A DNA stretch of 64,000 bases from Symsagittifera roscoffensis (Eukaryota; Xenacoelomorpha; Acoela; Convolutidae): positions 62,046,386 to 62,110,385 of the forward strand of contig NC_087062.1 of the NCBI RefSeq assembly GCF_963678635.1, read 5' to 3'. Positions 11,500 to 23,860 of this stretch are shown in pieces. Every line of letters begins with the position of its first letter. Positions within the stretch are counted from its first letter, which is position 1. Both the position numbers and the translations under genes were made by a program. The notes beneath the pieces were generated by a model. It saw nothing but the letters and a program-made list of their open reading frames with translations. It did not search any database and had not been told where the DNA came from.

Positions 11500-12260
11500 G
11501 CTTCATTGCGGCAGTCACCCGCAAGGACCAAATTCGAAACCTATTGTCAACTTGGTCAAAAGGAGAGACTGAAATTGGCCTACTTTTTGTTGCAAGGTAC
11601 GCAATCGCTTGCATGTCAGGGAAGACTGCTCGATCCTAGACGGGAGGATCATCAACCCTCAACAACTCAGACAAACAATCTTGTACAGCCTACATCTCAC
11701 ATACTTAGGTGCAGCCGCAAAGCTGGTCTTATGTGAAAGTATCTGTTTTTTTTATATTCATCGAACGATTGTCCAAATGTCCCAGAATTGCAGACAGTGC
11801 ACTTAACAAGGTAAAAACTCGAAACCGGCACTAGGTAAAGCAATTTCATTCCAAACTGAATCAGTAGTCAAACGAAATGAGGAGGTGCAACTAGACTTCT
11901 CTAGGCTCTTTCCGTATGAATTAAATGAGATTGCTTATAATTTAGTCGCGGTCGATAAATTGTCAAAATCTCTGCGGATATCGCTGAACACAAGTGCGGA
12001 CATCGCTATAAAATTTATGCAAAGGTATGTTTAAATAATGGAGTCCTAGGAAATTTAGGGTGTGACCAAGCGCAAATGTTTTGAGCAAAAAAAAATCAGT
12101 TTTTCCGCAAAATAATAAATCTAAAACTTCTGTTTGCAACAGTGGATGATCACAGATTTATAAGGGTAGTCGAACAAGTGATACAAACACTGAAACACAG
12201 TTCAGGTGTAAGGCGAATAGATCAAACATCACCGTTCAATTTTGCGTTGGAAAAACACTG
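11500..12260 (+). pseudogene. Integrase remnant, copy 1
   Basis: Parts of the HHCC zinc domain (HLTYLGAAAKLVLCESICFF, then HRTIVQMSQNCRQC) lie at about 11690-11805. The catalytic core follows: LDFSRLF...YNLVAVDKLSKS near 11895-11970 for the first Asp, a degenerate second-Asp region near 12035, and VVEQVIQTLKHSSGV near 12165 for the last helix. Stops and shifts interrupt it. The region 10280-11500 just upstream holds only short open frames without motifs. Confidence 0.68.
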
Positions 12261-13606
12261 AGAATAACTCCGCGCGGTAAAAAAAAAATTCTCTCCCTTC
12301 GAAGCCTCCATGGGACGTAAACCAAACACACCACTGTCAAACATAGCGAACACTAGTTCACCGAATAATTTGAATTGGAAAAACGCGAAACATGGGAAAA
12401 TCTGATGTATCCCCATTGCCGCCAGAATTTATGCACAATCTACAGTGTTGGTCAGAAACGTCCAGAGGCCACAAACTAGGAAACCCAAAAGGAGACGAAC
12501 ATCATCGCAACGGAACAAAGCAGGTGTGAGAATTGGATATTCACTAGCTAGGGAAAAGGAAACTCTGAGTTCAAGGTTTATAGGAACACAACCACAAGTA
12601 GACTTGAACACTAATAAAATAAAACAGGTATCCAGAAAAGCCATAAAACTAGCAACAAAAGTAAAAGACCCAAAGACATTCGAGCAAAAATATAAGACCG
12701 TAGACGAGAAATTACTAACTAATAAGCCGAACACGGCTTGGGTACAGAAAAGTGGCAAACAACCTAAGTTGCTAAGGCACAGTGGGTTTGCCTTTATGCC
12801 AAACACACTTATCTATGGACCGTGCAGACCAGTACGGACAGGAGGAAAACCGACTCCCAAACAGCCCAGAGGTATGTATGACCTTCAAAAAAGGAGACAA
12901 AAAGAAGGTAGAGGACAAAACATCATCCTCGAGTGAAGACTGGTCAGCGACTACACCTGCAAACATGGCAACCTCACTCAAACGGATCGACCTCAAAAAG
13001 ACACCTACACCATCTCAGCCACAGACAACACAAATAGAAGCAACAAGAAAACCAACAAGGGCAAGACAGTCACTGCTGGCTAAAGCGCTAGGAAGTCCAG
13101 TCCCGATAAACCATATCGAAAAAAAACAGTTCAGCATAGCGTCGCCCGAAAAACCAACCAAAACCACGCAAAAGAAACAGAACAAACCCAGCATCACAAG
13201 TTTCATTAACGGAATTGGTTTCGAGAGAACACCCTGAATTTATTGCTTGTGTTAAATTTCTCGAGACAATCAGAATTTCGAGATCTTGTATTCCCTAGCG
13301 ACAGCCCATTAAAAGAAAAGATACTGATGACGGAGAAGAAATAAGTCAATAAAAGTCATGAGGTACCGGCGGTGCAAGAACAATTCTACACAACCGAAGA
13401 ACACGAAAAACAACCAGACTATGAGGATGAAAAGGAAATTACCCATACAAAGCAGGGCGATGAACCACATTCTGTGAAGCAGCCCACAGAATTGGAGAAG
13501 CTCACTGAAAAAACAGAGAACTAACAGTACGCGGACTCACAGGGACTGAACAACTCAAATTTAAACTTATGAAAACCCACTGGGACTCAAAATTCAATTT
13601 GTTGTT
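12260..13606 (+). pseudogene. Integrase C-terminal region and Lys/Thr/Glu-rich tail, copy 1
   Basis: Contains the conserved phrase FSPFEASMGRKPNTPLSNIAN after the integrase core, then a basic segment (VSRKAIKLATKVKDPKTFEQK) and RLLRHSGFAFMPN-like text. Compared with the later copies, about 160 bp are deleted near 12833, which throws the frame into a Lys/Arg-rich ORF. The end is a charged Glu/Lys/Gln-rich tail before the polypurine tract. The function of this tail is unknown. Confidence 0.55.
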
Positions 13607-13618
13607 CAGAGGAAGGAA
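13607..13618 (+). other. Polypurine tract of the gypsy element
   Basis: AGAGGAAGGAA directly precedes the 3' LTR start TGTCATCC, the normal plus-strand priming position. An identical tract precedes the third LTR at 19486. Confidence 0.8.
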
Positions 13619-13854
13619 TGTCATCCGGCCTGATTGGCTTTAAACAAGTTGATGTACCTATTTAGATATTTATATTTATAGGTACAATTTGTATTGCTGG
13701 TCAATTTTGGCCAATCCGTAACGCTAAGAGCATTGATTGGTCAGAGCAACGGTTAAGAGATTATCTTTCAGTTATCTTTTGTTCTCTATTGAGTTACCAA
13801 GATAGTTACCAATCCGAAGGGATTCACGAAATTTCCGTACGACAAGGTATGACA
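13619..13854 (+). repeat. 3' LTR of the gypsy element
   Basis: A 236-bp repeat starting TGTCAT and ending ATGACA, a perfect 6-bp inverted terminal pair. It is followed by ACCCT, the same five bases found before the 5' LTR. Confidence 0.88.
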
Positions 13855-13859
13855 ACCCT

Positions 13860-15937
13860 CATAAAACCGATCAAACAGTAAGTTTTTTGAAAAAATTGTC
13901 TCCTAAATTAGGGAACCAGCGGTTTAGAGTTTTATTACTCAACTTTTTGTTTTGTCTCTAGCATTAGAGTGTTTTGTCAAGAATATTCGATGTTCAATTT
14001 GTGCCTGCGAACTGAAGCCTAGATTAAAGTTTACTCCTATTTTTGTTTAAAAATCGTTCAATACATTTTTAAAGAATTTTTTTCAATTATTTAATGAATT
14101 TCAGCCAAACAACCGTTGAAAAACAATTTTGCGATAATTTAAACTGTTTAAAAATATAACAAGCAGTCAATTGAAGCCAGCTTTAATAGAAAGGTAAAGT
14201 TTTGTTTCTTTCAGAAAAAAATGATAGCATCAAAAATTGTTTTTAAATTTCAGCTGTAAGACCTTTTCTAATAATTTACAACACTTCATTTTAAGAGTTT
14301 CGAAAAAAACTAAAACCAACAATCTGATTTTAAAACTGAAGAATCAGATTTCGATCAATTTGAACATTTGATTTTTGCACATATCTTAAGTTTTTATACT
14401 TTATATTTATTTAAGCGATTTTTTGCCTTATAGTTTTTTCAAAATTTTTGATGTTTTATTTCCGGAGAAAAATGGTTATTTTATTTTTTTGAAGAAAATA
14501 GTAAGAAAAGGCGGTACAGGTTAAAAAAAAATACAATTTTTTGAAACGCAGAACGTTGAAATAGATATTAAAGCAGTTTTTAGGCGGAAGAAAAACAACC
14601 TCTTTTGAAAATTAATCGTTTTTTTTTCTTGTGTTCTGATGAATACCTCTTTTATCAAGAGAAATCGATAAATATATCCCGTTAATAATGAAAAACTATC
14701 ACTCATTTGCACCAATTGCTAAATATTTTAGCATCAAAATTCTGCAAATCAAGTCGTTTTGCACCAATTCACATCAGAAAAGTAATTATATGTACCAAGG
14801 ACTGTACACCCTCACCAGCAAATGAACATCCTCGACACTAAAATTACCCTTTAGAAATTCAATCATTTATAGGAAAAAAGACTCGCACGCCGATATCACG
14901 GCGAATTACCTTTTCAAATAACAACAAGGAAAGACAGTTACAGCGTAAGTAGCACTTAATGTTTTGACCATTGCCTTGAAAAAATTCAACACAGTTTTCT
15001 CAAAATATTGTCGTTTTTATCCGACGTGGTGCGATAAAAGGAGTTGACACAAAAAACTGGAGATTATGTATACTGTATACTCGGTAGTCATAATTACACT
15101 TGCGTCAGCTTAGTATTTAAAAAAAAAAAACTTTCTTTTATCTAACCTAAGTTGCCCATATTGGTGCCATTTTGATAGCATGCGCTTTGACATTCTAATT
15201 GTAATAAGTTAACAAAGTTAATACAGTTGATGCAATTTTAGTTCATCAATAGAACCGAAAAAAAAAATCTTATCTGTTTCAAACACATAACAATCATAAA
15301 AACTTAAAGTCAGAAATGTTTCTAACTCAATACATCTCGCAATTTTTTGAAATGCATAATTTCTACACAATGTGGTTTATGGCTTTGCTAAATGCAAAAA
15401 TTTGTTACATGTAAAAATAGTGTGGATGCTTTCTGTGTATAGAATCCTAAATTACAAAATTGTGTCTATTTGAGTGTGGTGCCAATTTTGCTGAAATGCA
15501 TTGACAATTAATAAGCATATGTATCATTTTATTCGTGACCAGTTTTTATCGATTGTTAAGCGTGCGTGCCTGAGTAAAGCGTGCGAAGCGTACTGCGTGA
15601 GACTCAAAATCTCTTGATTGCAGTAGATCGCAGACCGAGACTTGTTTAAATTTTTGCTAATTCGAGGCTTTCTTCTAATTTTTCGTACAACTTTTAGAGC
15701 TGATTTTGTTGTGTTTTGCTTCTTTTTGCGAAGCAGTATTTCTCTTCTATAAAAATTAACCCAATTAAAACAAGTTTTTAAGATAAATTACTAGAAAAAC
15801 AAAAAAAAATTTTTTTTCTTAAATCAAACCTTTTTCAAACTTCGCAGATTTCTGAATCTATAAAAATTGTGATCCCAAAAAGGCGCTGAAATACCTAAAG
15901 TAAACTAGCGTTTCTCAAGTAAAATTAAATTTTTAAA
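13860..15937. repeat. 3' flank of the gypsy element, unit 1 of the 5.9-kb tandem duplication
   Basis: About 2 kb of AT-rich intronic DNA without an ORF. It recurs at 19725-21785 with a few percent divergence and small indels. No transposon termini were recognised in it, so it looks like former host intron sequence carried along with the LTR. Confidence 0.75.
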
Positions 15938-15954
15938 CACAAAACACTAGATTG

Positions 15955-16230
15955 GCAGCCGGATCACATAGCAGCATTTAACCAAATATGGAAACTTGTT
16001 TCAGAAGTAACTGAAAACAAAGATTTCGATCAAAACTTTGAGACCCGAGTAGTCTGCGACGACTCTAATTTCGGGTTAGGTGCGGCCCTTGAACAATTTA
16101 CAACTGAAGGCTGGGTGGCCATAGCGTAGGCTTCCAGATTTATAAATTCACTAGAAAAGTTTGTAGTGATCGTTTGGGCAATAGAACACTTCAAACACTA
16201 CTCACCACAGAGTAATAGTTCACCGAGCTC
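15955..16230 (+). pseudogene. RNase H remnant, copy 2
   Basis: Copy of 10010-10275, with VCDDSNFGLGAALEQ in the same place and the same in-frame TAG after VAIA. The shared stop shows that decay preceded duplication. Confidence 0.72.
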
Positions 16231-16769
16231 TGATCAGCGCATTAAACGCCAGTGTAAAATCAAAAACCAGTCTAAGTAGGCTCACTTTATGGATTGATCA
16301 TTTGATCCCATTTAATTTTGACACGAGGACTAAAATGGGAATAACAGACTACATTTTGCGAAAGCCGATAGGATTGGCAATACCCCCCTCCCCCAGTGAG
16401 TATGATGAGGAATTTGTAGAAGCGTCAATTAACGCATTCCTTGCAAATCTTGAATTGTTTGACAACGTCATTCGGAACTAACTAGCCAATCAGGATCAAG
16501 CACCATACCGGCTAAGCAAAACGCGTGCAGAATTTATAAGAAAAATAAGCACTCAATTGAAACCACAAGCACAATTCAAGTATTCCGAACAGACCAATAT
16601 TGGTCAAAAAAACGGAACAAAACAATTATTTGAACAAAGCTACACCCAGAAACCAGCAGTCAACAGAAAAAACGACAAACAAAACAATAAAATTCCTTAA
16701 TTTTACAAGTAAAACATGAGTAGGAGAACTGAGAATAAAAACGTCAAGGGAAGCTCCATCCACCTTGAT

Positions 16770-17660
16770 ATCGCTGAACACAACTGCGGACATCGCTATA
16801 AAATTTATGCAAAGGTATGATTAAATGATGAAGTCCTAAGAAATTTAGGGTGTGACCAAGCGCAAATGTTTTGAGCAAAAAAAAAATCAGTTTTTCCGCA
16901 AAATAATAAATCTAAAACTTCTGTTTGCAACAGTGGATGATCACAGATTTATAAGGGTAGTCGAACAAGTGATACAAACACTGAAACACAGTTCAGGTGT
17001 AAGGCGAATAGATCAAACATCACCGTTCAATTTCGCGTTGGAAAAACACTGAGAATAACTCCGCGCGGTAAAAAAAATTCTCTCCCTTCGAAGCCTTCAT
17101 GGGACGTAAACCAAACACACCACTGTCAAACATAGCGAACAATGGTTCACCGAATAATTTGAATTGGAAAAACGCAAAACATGGGGAAAATCTGATGTAT
17201 CCCCAGTGTCGCCAGAAGTTATGCACAATCCACAGTATTCGTCAGAAACGTCCAGAGGCCACAAACTCGGAATCCCCAAAGGAGACAAAGTTTAAAGGAA
17301 CACAACCACAAATAGACTTGAAAACTGAAAAGATAAATCAGGTAGCCAGAAAAGCCATAAAACTAGCAACAAAAGTAAAAGACCCGAAGACATTCGAGCA
17401 AAAATATAAGACCGTAGACGAGAAATTACTAACTTATACGCCGAACACGGCTTGGGTACAGAAAAGTAGCAAACAACCTAGGTTGCTAAGGCACAGTGGG
17501 TTTGCCTTTATGCCAAACACACTTATCTACGGACCGTGCAGACCAGTACGATTAAACGACTATGTCGCATACAAACCTGCAAGAGGTACAGGTCCGTGCT
17601 TGTGTATTGTTATATTGAACAGCCCAAGGCGCCCCTACATCCCATCTTAAAGGAGGGCCG
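16770..17660 (+). pseudogene. Integrase C-terminal block, copy 2
   Basis: Holds VVEQVIQTLKHSSGVRRIDQ and, in a 183-codon frame from 17099, MGRKPNTPLSNIANNGSPNN, then the basic segment and RPVRLNDYVAYKPARGTGP, which is missing from copy 1. The start is cut into the core by the 1.17-kb deletion. Confidence 0.65.
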
Positions 17661-17739
17661 TCCATGAGATTGCCCCGAAAGGAACAGCAAGCAGGAAGAG
17701 AAGCCGAATCAGAAGAGAAAAAAAATACAAACCATAAAA

Positions 17740-18640
17740 CGCTGAACACAACTGCGGACATCGCTATAAATATTATGCAAAGGTATGTTCAAATGATGGA
17801 GTCCTAAGAAAGTTAGGGTTTGACCAAGCGCAAATGTTTTGAGCAAAAAAAAATCAGTTTTTCCGCAAAAAAATAAATCAAAAACTTCTGTTTGCAACAG
17901 TGGATGATCACAGATTTATAGGGGTAGTCGAACAAGTGATACAAACACTGAAACACAGTTCAGGTGTAAGGCGAATAGATCAAACACCACCGTTCAAATT
18001 CTCGTTGGAAAAACACTGAGAATAACTCCGCGCGGAGTCAAAAATCTCCCCTCGAAGCCTCTATGGCACGTAAAGCAAACACACCACTGTTAAACAGAGC
18101 GAACACTAGTTCACCGAGTAATTTGAATTGGAAAAACGCAAAACATGGGAAAATCTGATGTATCCCCATTGTCGCCAGAATTTATGCACAATCTACAGTG
18201 TTGGTCAGAAACGTCCAGAGGTCACAAACTCGGAAACCCAAAAGGAGTCAAGGTTTAAAGGAACACAACCAGTAGACTTGAAAACTAAAAAAATAAAACA
18301 GGTATCCAGAAAAGCCATAAAACTAGCAACAAAAGTAAAAGACCCAAAGACTTTCGAGCAAAAATATAAAACCGTAGACGAGAAATTACTAACTAATACG
18401 CCGAACACGGCTTGGGTACAGAAAAGTGGCAAACAACCTAGGTTGCTAAGGCACAGTGGGTTTGCCTTTATGCCAAACACACTTATCTACGGACCGTGCA
18501 GACCAGTACGATTAAGCGACTATGTCGCATACAAACCTGCAAGAGGTACAGGTCCGTGCTTGTGTATTGTACATATTGAACAGCCCAAGGCGCCCCAACA
18601 TCCCATCTTAAAGGAGGGCCGTCCATGAGATTGCCCCGAA
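17740..18640 (+). pseudogene. Integrase C-terminal block, copy 3
   Basis: Produced by the ~968-bp duplication inside unit 2. A 166-codon frame (18128-18628) keeps the basic segment and the RPVRLSDYVAYKPARGTGP phrase. Differences from copy 2 are mostly single bases. Confidence 0.65.
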
Positions 18641-18742
18641 AGGAACAGCGAGCAAGAAGAGAAGCCGAATCAGAAGAGAAAAAAATACAAACCGGAAGAC
18701 GGGCAGGAAGAAAACCGACTCCCAAACAGCCCAGAGGTATGT

Positions 18743-19391
18743 ATGACCTTCAAAAAAGGAGACAAAAAGAAGGTAGAGGACAAAACATCATCCTCGAGTG
18801 AAGACTGGTCAGCGACTACATCCGCAAACATGGCAACCTCACTCAAACGGATCGACGTCAAAAAGACACCTACACAATCTCAGCCACAGACAACGCAAAT
18901 AGAAGCAACAAGAAAATCAACAAGTGCGCGACAGTCAACGCTGGCTAAAAAAATAGGAAATCCAGTCCCGATAAACCACATCGAACGAAAACGTTCACCA
19001 TAGCGTCGCCCAAAAAACCAACCAAAACCACGCAAAAGAAACAGAACAAACCCAGCAGCATCACAAGTTTCAATAACTGATTTGGTTTTGAGAAAACTCC
19101 CTGAATTTATTGCTTGTGTTAAACTTCTCGAGAGAATCAGAGTTTCGAGATCTTGTATCCTCTACCGACAGCCCAATAAAAGAAAAGATACTGTTGACGG
19201 AGAAGAAAGAAGTAAATAAAAATCATGAGGTACCGGCGGTGCAAGAACAATTCTACACCACCGAAGAACACGAAAAACAACAACACCATGAGGATGAAAA
19301 CGAAATAACTCATACAAAGCAGGGCGAGGAACCCCAGTCTGAGAAGCAGCCCACAGAATCGAAGAAGCTCACGGAAAAAACAGAGAACTAA
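18743..19391 (+). pseudogene. Charged C-terminal tail of the gypsy polyprotein, unit 2
   Basis: Two open pieces (18743-19003 Lys/Thr/Ser-rich and 19110-19391 Glu/Lys/Gln-rich) that match 12880-13520. No fold or motif is recognised. They end before the polypurine tract at 19474-19485. Confidence 0.5.
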
Positions 19392-19485
19392 CAATACGCG
19401 GACTCACGGGGACTGAAGAACTCAAATTTAAACTTATGAAGTCCCACTGGGACTCAAAATTCAATTTGTTGTTCAGAGGAAGGAA

Positions 19486-19719
19486 TGTCATCCGGCCTGA
19501 TGGGCATTAAACAAGTTGATGTACGTATTTAAATGTTTTTATCAATAGATACAATCTGTACTGCTGGTCAATTTTGGCCAGTCCGTATCGCTAAGACCCT
19601 TGATTGGTCAGAGCAACGTTAAGAGATTATCTTTCAGTTATTTTTTGTTTTCTATGAGTTACCAAGATAGTTGCCAATCCGTAGGGATTCACAAGATTTC
19701 CGTACGACAAGGTATGACA
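19486..19719 (+). repeat. Third LTR copy (unit 2)
   Basis: Starts TGTCATCCGG and ends GGTATGACA, like the LTR at 13619. Its 3' flank also matches (ACCTCCATAAAACC against ACCCTCATAAAACC), showing segmental duplication and not an independent insertion. Confidence 0.85.
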
Positions 19720-21785
19720 ACCTCCATAAAACCAATCAAATAGTAAGTTTTTCGAAAAATTTGTCTCCCAGATTTAGCGGCTTAGAGTTTCATTACTCAA
19801 CTCTATGTTTTGTCTCTAGCACTAGAGTGTTTTGTCAAGAATATTCGACGTTAAATTTGTGCTTGCGAACTGAAGCCTAGATTAAAATTTACTCTTACAA
19901 TTGTTTAATAATCTTTCAATACATTTTTAAAGAAAATTTTTGACAATTCAAAGCCAAATAACCGTTGAAAAACAATTTTGCGATAATTTAAATTTTTTGA
20001 AAATATAAAAGCCGTCAATTGAAGCCAGCGTTATTAGAAAAGTAAAAACTTGTTTCTTTCAGAAAATAATGATAGCATCAAAAATTGTTTTTAAATTTCA
20101 GCTGAAAGACCTTTTCCAATTTTTTACAACACTTCTCTTTAAGAGTTTACAAAAAAAACTAAAACCAACAATCTGATTTTAAAACGAAAGAAAAATCAGA
20201 TTCGATCAATTTGAACATTTGATTTTTGCGAATACTTTAAGTTTTTATACTTTAAATTGATTTAAGCGATTATTTTCCTTATAGCTTTTCAAAATTTTCG
20301 ATGTTTTATTTCCGGAGAAAAAAGGTTATTTTATTTCTTTGAGGAAAATAGTAAGAAAAGGCGGTACAGGTAAAAAAACAATTCTTTGAAACGCATAACG
20401 TTGAAATGGATATCAAAGCAGTTATTAGGCGGAAGAAAAACAACCTCTTTTGAAAAATAATTGTTTTTTTTTCTAGTGTTCTGATGAATACCTACTTTAT
20501 CAAGAGAAATCGATAAAACTATCCCGTTAAAAATGAAAAACCATCATTCATTTGCACCAATTGCTAAATATTTTAGCATCAAAATTGTGCAAATCAAATC
20601 GTTTTGCATCAATTCACATCAGAAAAGTTTTAAAGATTAAAATTAACTTTTGTAAATAATTATATCTACCCAGGACTGTACGCCCTCACCAGCAACTAAA
20701 CATCCTCGACACTAAAAGTGCCCTTTAGAAATTCAATCAGTTATAGGAAAAAAGACTCGCACGCCGATATCAATCGCAAGTTAGCCGGCGAATTACCTTT
20801 TCAAATAACAACAAGGAAAGACGGTTACAGCGTAAGTAGCACTTAATGTTTTGACCATTGCTTTGAAAAAATTCAACACAGTTTTCTCAAAATATTGTCG
20901 TTTTTATCCGACGTGGTGCAATAAAAGGAGTTGACACAAAAAACTGGAGATTATGTATACTCGGTAGTCATAATTACACTTGCGTCAGCTTAGTATTTAA
21001 TCAAAACTTTCTTTTATCTAACCTAAGTTGCCCATATTGGTGCCATGTTGATAGCATGCGCTTTGACATTCTAATTGTAATAAATTAACAAAGTTAACAC
21101 AGTTGATGCAATTTTAGTTCATCAATAGAACCGAAAAAAAAACTTACCTGTTTCAAACACATAACAATCATAAAAACTTAAATTCAGAAATGTTTCTAAC
21201 TCAATACATCTCGCAATTTTTTGAAATGCATAATTTCTACACAATGTGGCTTAATGCTTTGCTAAATGCAAAAATTTGTTACATGTAAAAATAGTGTGGA
21301 TGCTTTCTGTGTGTAGTATCCCAAATTACAAAATTGTGTCTATTTGAGTGTGGTGCCACTTTTGCTGAAATGCATTGAAAGTTAATAAGCATATGTATCA
21401 TTTTATTCGTGAACAGTTTTTATCGTTGGTTAAGCGTGCGTGCCCGAGTGATTACTGCGTGAGACTCAAATCTCTTGATTGCAGTAGATCGCAGATCGAG
21501 ACCTGTTCAAGTTTTTGCTAATTCGAGGCTTTTTTCTATTTTTTCTTACACTTTCTAGAGCTGCTTTTGTTGTGTTTTGCTTGTGTTTGCAAAGCAGTAT
21601 TTCGCTTCTATAAAAATTAAACAAATTAAAACAAGTTTCTAAGAAAAATTACTTGAAAAACGAAAAAAAAAATTAAAAAATCAAACGTTTTTCAAATTTT
21701 GCAGATTTCTGAATTTATGAAAATTGTGATTCCAAAAAGGCGCTGAAATACTCAAAGTAAACTAACGTTTCTCAAGTAAAATTAA

Positions 21786-22816
21786 ATTAAAATTCGTTTT
21801 AAATTAAGCTTTTATCAGCTATTAAGCAATTAAAATAACACAGTTTGCTCACTTTATTCGCTCGAAATAAGACAAAAAAATCAAAAAATTCAAACCGGTT
21901 TTTCTCAATATTGGGAACTTTTTTGAATATTTCAATGGGGTTCGAATCACGGCTGTAAGGGCTTTAATATGATTTATCATTCATTTCAGTCCGAGAATTA
22001 TTTGTGGTACCTGATTCTGAACAAAAAGAAAAATAAAAAAAGAAATAACTCAAACACGGTGGAATACAAAGTTACTCCCCAACTTCAATGGTTGGAACAA
22101 CAATACAAGTAGGCGACTGCGATTAACATAAATATCTTATGAAGTAAGATTTCAATTTGAAGTAAGATAAATCAAGTGGATTTCGTTTTCTATCAACCAA
22201 GCGGAGTAAAAAAAGTACCTTATAATCCAATAATTCAACCCCATTAATTATTTTCATAAAAACTACAATAGAAGATTGCCGAAACTCAAAAACGTTAAGA
22301 GAAATATTTTTTTGCTCGCGATTAGCAAGGGTTATCACTCGGAACAAACATTATCTGGTAAACAACTTGTTCAGCGGAGTCACTGAATCATTTTCTCAAA
22401 ACCGCCTTTTCGTCAACCAACAGGCATATTTTGATTGTCTGCATGTCAGATACCCGTTCGGATAAATTTTTTCTAAATCTAGTTTCAGTTTTATCAACTC
22501 CGGTTCGGCATAATTTCAGTTTTCCGTTTTTTTGGGTTTAACTTTTTTTTGGCATACACCTGGTAGGCTTAAGGGCTTCATATTGCGCGTTTGGACGAGA
22601 GAAACAAGTTTAATATGCGTGTGAGGGTGTAAATTGTTTTTTTTTTTTCAAAATTTTAGTGCTTCTTCTGAAAAAAGTTTTGGCTCACCGGTTGTCTGCT
22701 GAAAAGTTGTCAGCTTTGCTACCGCCTAGTAAGTTTTGTTTCGATGCAATTTTAACTATCAAATTTGTTATTTAAAACAAATTGACCCACAGATAAGAAA
22801 TTTTTGGTAGATTTAG
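21786..22816. other. Intronic DNA before exon 5
   Basis: AT-rich, no gene recognised. A 24-bp phrase with AAACCGGTTTTTCTCAATATT (about 21887-21910) occurs in reverse complement near 279-303, and a B-box-like GGTTCGAATC lies near 21943. Both suggest old dispersed repeats. The last bases before 22817 form an acceptor-like GATTTAG. Confidence 0.45.
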
Positions 22817-23129
22817 TTTTTCTTGAACTTCCAAAACTTTTCTTTCGATTTTATGTTAGTTTGTCATGCTGTTTGTGGTTGTATCGCAATTGTTGCAAGG
22901 CTCTGCTTCGCCTCTGTGTTGAAAATTTACACCGTCAGAAAACTTTGAATCCGCTCTTGTCTTCATCAAATACCGACGCTGCTTCTTCCACTGAATTGTT
23001 TCAATTTCTAAAAAGTAACAAGTTGCTGAGTTCTCTTTATATTTTTATAAAGAACTGCAAGAACCTGTCTTGTTTAGGTGGAGCAGCAGATGTTCATATA
23101 TCCGAAGTCACTCCTAATGCTTTACAAAG
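22817..23129 (+). CDS. Receptor gene exon 5 (tentative): Cys-rich ectodomain segment
   Basis: The 3' end is a strong donor, ACAAAG|GTAAGA, leaving two bases that are completed exactly by the first base of the exon at 46406. Across that join the text reads VHISEVTPNALQ into SFPILVDKIPAGSQFLVEVK, a plausible fibronectin-III start. The 5' end is less sure: GATTTAG|TT at 22816 fits the phase-1 end of exon 4, but its pyrimidine tract is weak. The first third is Cys/Leu-rich (SLSCCLWLYRNCCKALLRLC) and might instead be intron or a hydrophobic segment. Confidence 0.5.
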
Positions 23130-23620
23130 GTAAGAAACTAAATGGTTGCGGAGCGCAATTGCAACAATCAGATATTTGTACTTATAGATCTTTGCATAGA
23201 TATTTGTACTTATAAAACTGACGGCTGGCAGCAAAAGCGTTTTGAGTTCAAATGCCATTTTGTCAGCTACCACATGAAAGATATAAAACATTACTTTTTG
23301 GAGAACAAATATGGCAATAAGAGTTGCCTAAGCTAGCTACCCGAGATAATTTAAGCCAGCATTGAACCTAAAGACCCACAAAAACGATGTAGATCACCTT
23401 TAATAAAAATTTATTTTTTGGTCAACTCTTACACAGAGCTCAGAAAAAGGTCAGGGTAACGGCAAATTTCGTTTTTTTAATTGGTTCATTTCTGGATAAT
23501 GATTAGCACGAAAAACAAAGTTGTTGTGGAAAAGCTACCTCTGCGAGTTTTTTCCACATTTGGAAGTAGTTGTTATTTCGGGGGCGTTAGACAGTGCCGA
23601 AGTTAGAGAGTGCCGAAAAA

Positions 23621-23802
23621 GGCGGGAAATATTGGAACGCAATTTAAGAGGCTAGCTTTTGGCGGGAAAATTAATAATGACACTTGAAACTTTTTCAGAC
23701 TCAATTTTGGCGCCAAAATCGATGAGCAAACAAAACTTTCTTTTCTTTTCTCAATTAGTTCACGACAAATAAACTTGTTCAGACTCAATTTTGGCGCCAA
23801 AA
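23621..23802. promoter_or_regulatory. Cluster of E2F-like sites inside the MITE
   Basis: GGCGGGAAA at 23621, TTTTGGCGGGAAAA at 23657-23670 and two TTTTGGCGCCAAAA palindromes match the E2F consensus TTTSSCGC well. They lie within 182 bp. Activity is unproven. Confidence 0.4.
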
Positions 23803-23860
23803 TCGATGAGCAAACAAAACTTTCTTTTCTTTTCTCAATTAGTTCACGACAAATAAGTCA
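23696..23860 (+). repeat. Internal 84-bp tandem duplication with TTTTGGCGCCAAAA palindromes
   Basis: CAGACTCAATTTTGGCGCC begins at 23696 and again at 23780, and the following ~75 bases are identical. Each copy has the 14-bp palindrome TTTTGGCGCCAAAA (23705-23718 and 23789-23802). Confidence 0.85.

Larger units (their letters stand above)
7428..13854 (+). mobile_element. Decayed full-length Ty3/gypsy LTR retrotransposon
   Basis: The ends are well defined. The two LTRs begin TGYCATCCGG and end ATGANA, a polypurine tract (AGAGGAAGGAA) sits directly before the 3' LTR, and an identical 5-bp target duplication, ACCCT, lies at 7423-7427 and 13855-13859. Internal remnants appear in the order Gag with zinc knuckle, aspartic protease, RT, RNase H, integrase and a C-terminal extension, with many stops and frameshifts. 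Gene order protease-RT-RNaseH-IN places it in Ty3/gypsy. It lies in the host gene's transcriptional orientation. LTR divergence is high, so the insertion is old. Confidence 0.88.
15938..21785 (+). repeat. Second unit of a 5.9-kb tandem duplication of the gypsy 3' half plus flank
   Basis: Starts in CAAAACACTAGATTGG, which matches 9995, and ends in CTCAAGTAAAATTAAAT, which matches the end of unit 1. Relative to unit 1 it has lost about 1.17 kb (counterpart of 10812-11983, junction near 16765) and has gained a second copy of the integrase block by a ~968-bp internal duplication (16772 and 17740 start with the same CGCTGAACACAACTGCGG). It contains a third LTR but no 5' LTR, so it arose by DNA duplication and not by a second insertion. 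Confidence 0.85.
4074..22816 (+). other. Giant intron 4 of the receptor gene, built of mobile elements
   Basis: Between exon 4 and the next phase-compatible exon at 22817 there are 18.7 kb. It holds a duplicated LINE fragment, a tRNA-like repeat, a Ty3/gypsy element with target duplication, and a 5.9-kb tandem duplication of that element's 3' half with flank. No additional host exon with good splice sites was recognised, but small exons could be missed. Confidence 0.5.

Noticed and set aside
21887-21960. tRNA gene or SINE suggested by GGTTCGAATC
   Set aside because: A B-box alone, no A-box at the right distance and no cloverleaf.
22860-23129. Alternative exon 5 start after TATGTTAG at 22859
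   Set aside because: Its phase does not fit exon 4, while the acceptor at 22816 does. It remains possible if an unseen exon lies between.
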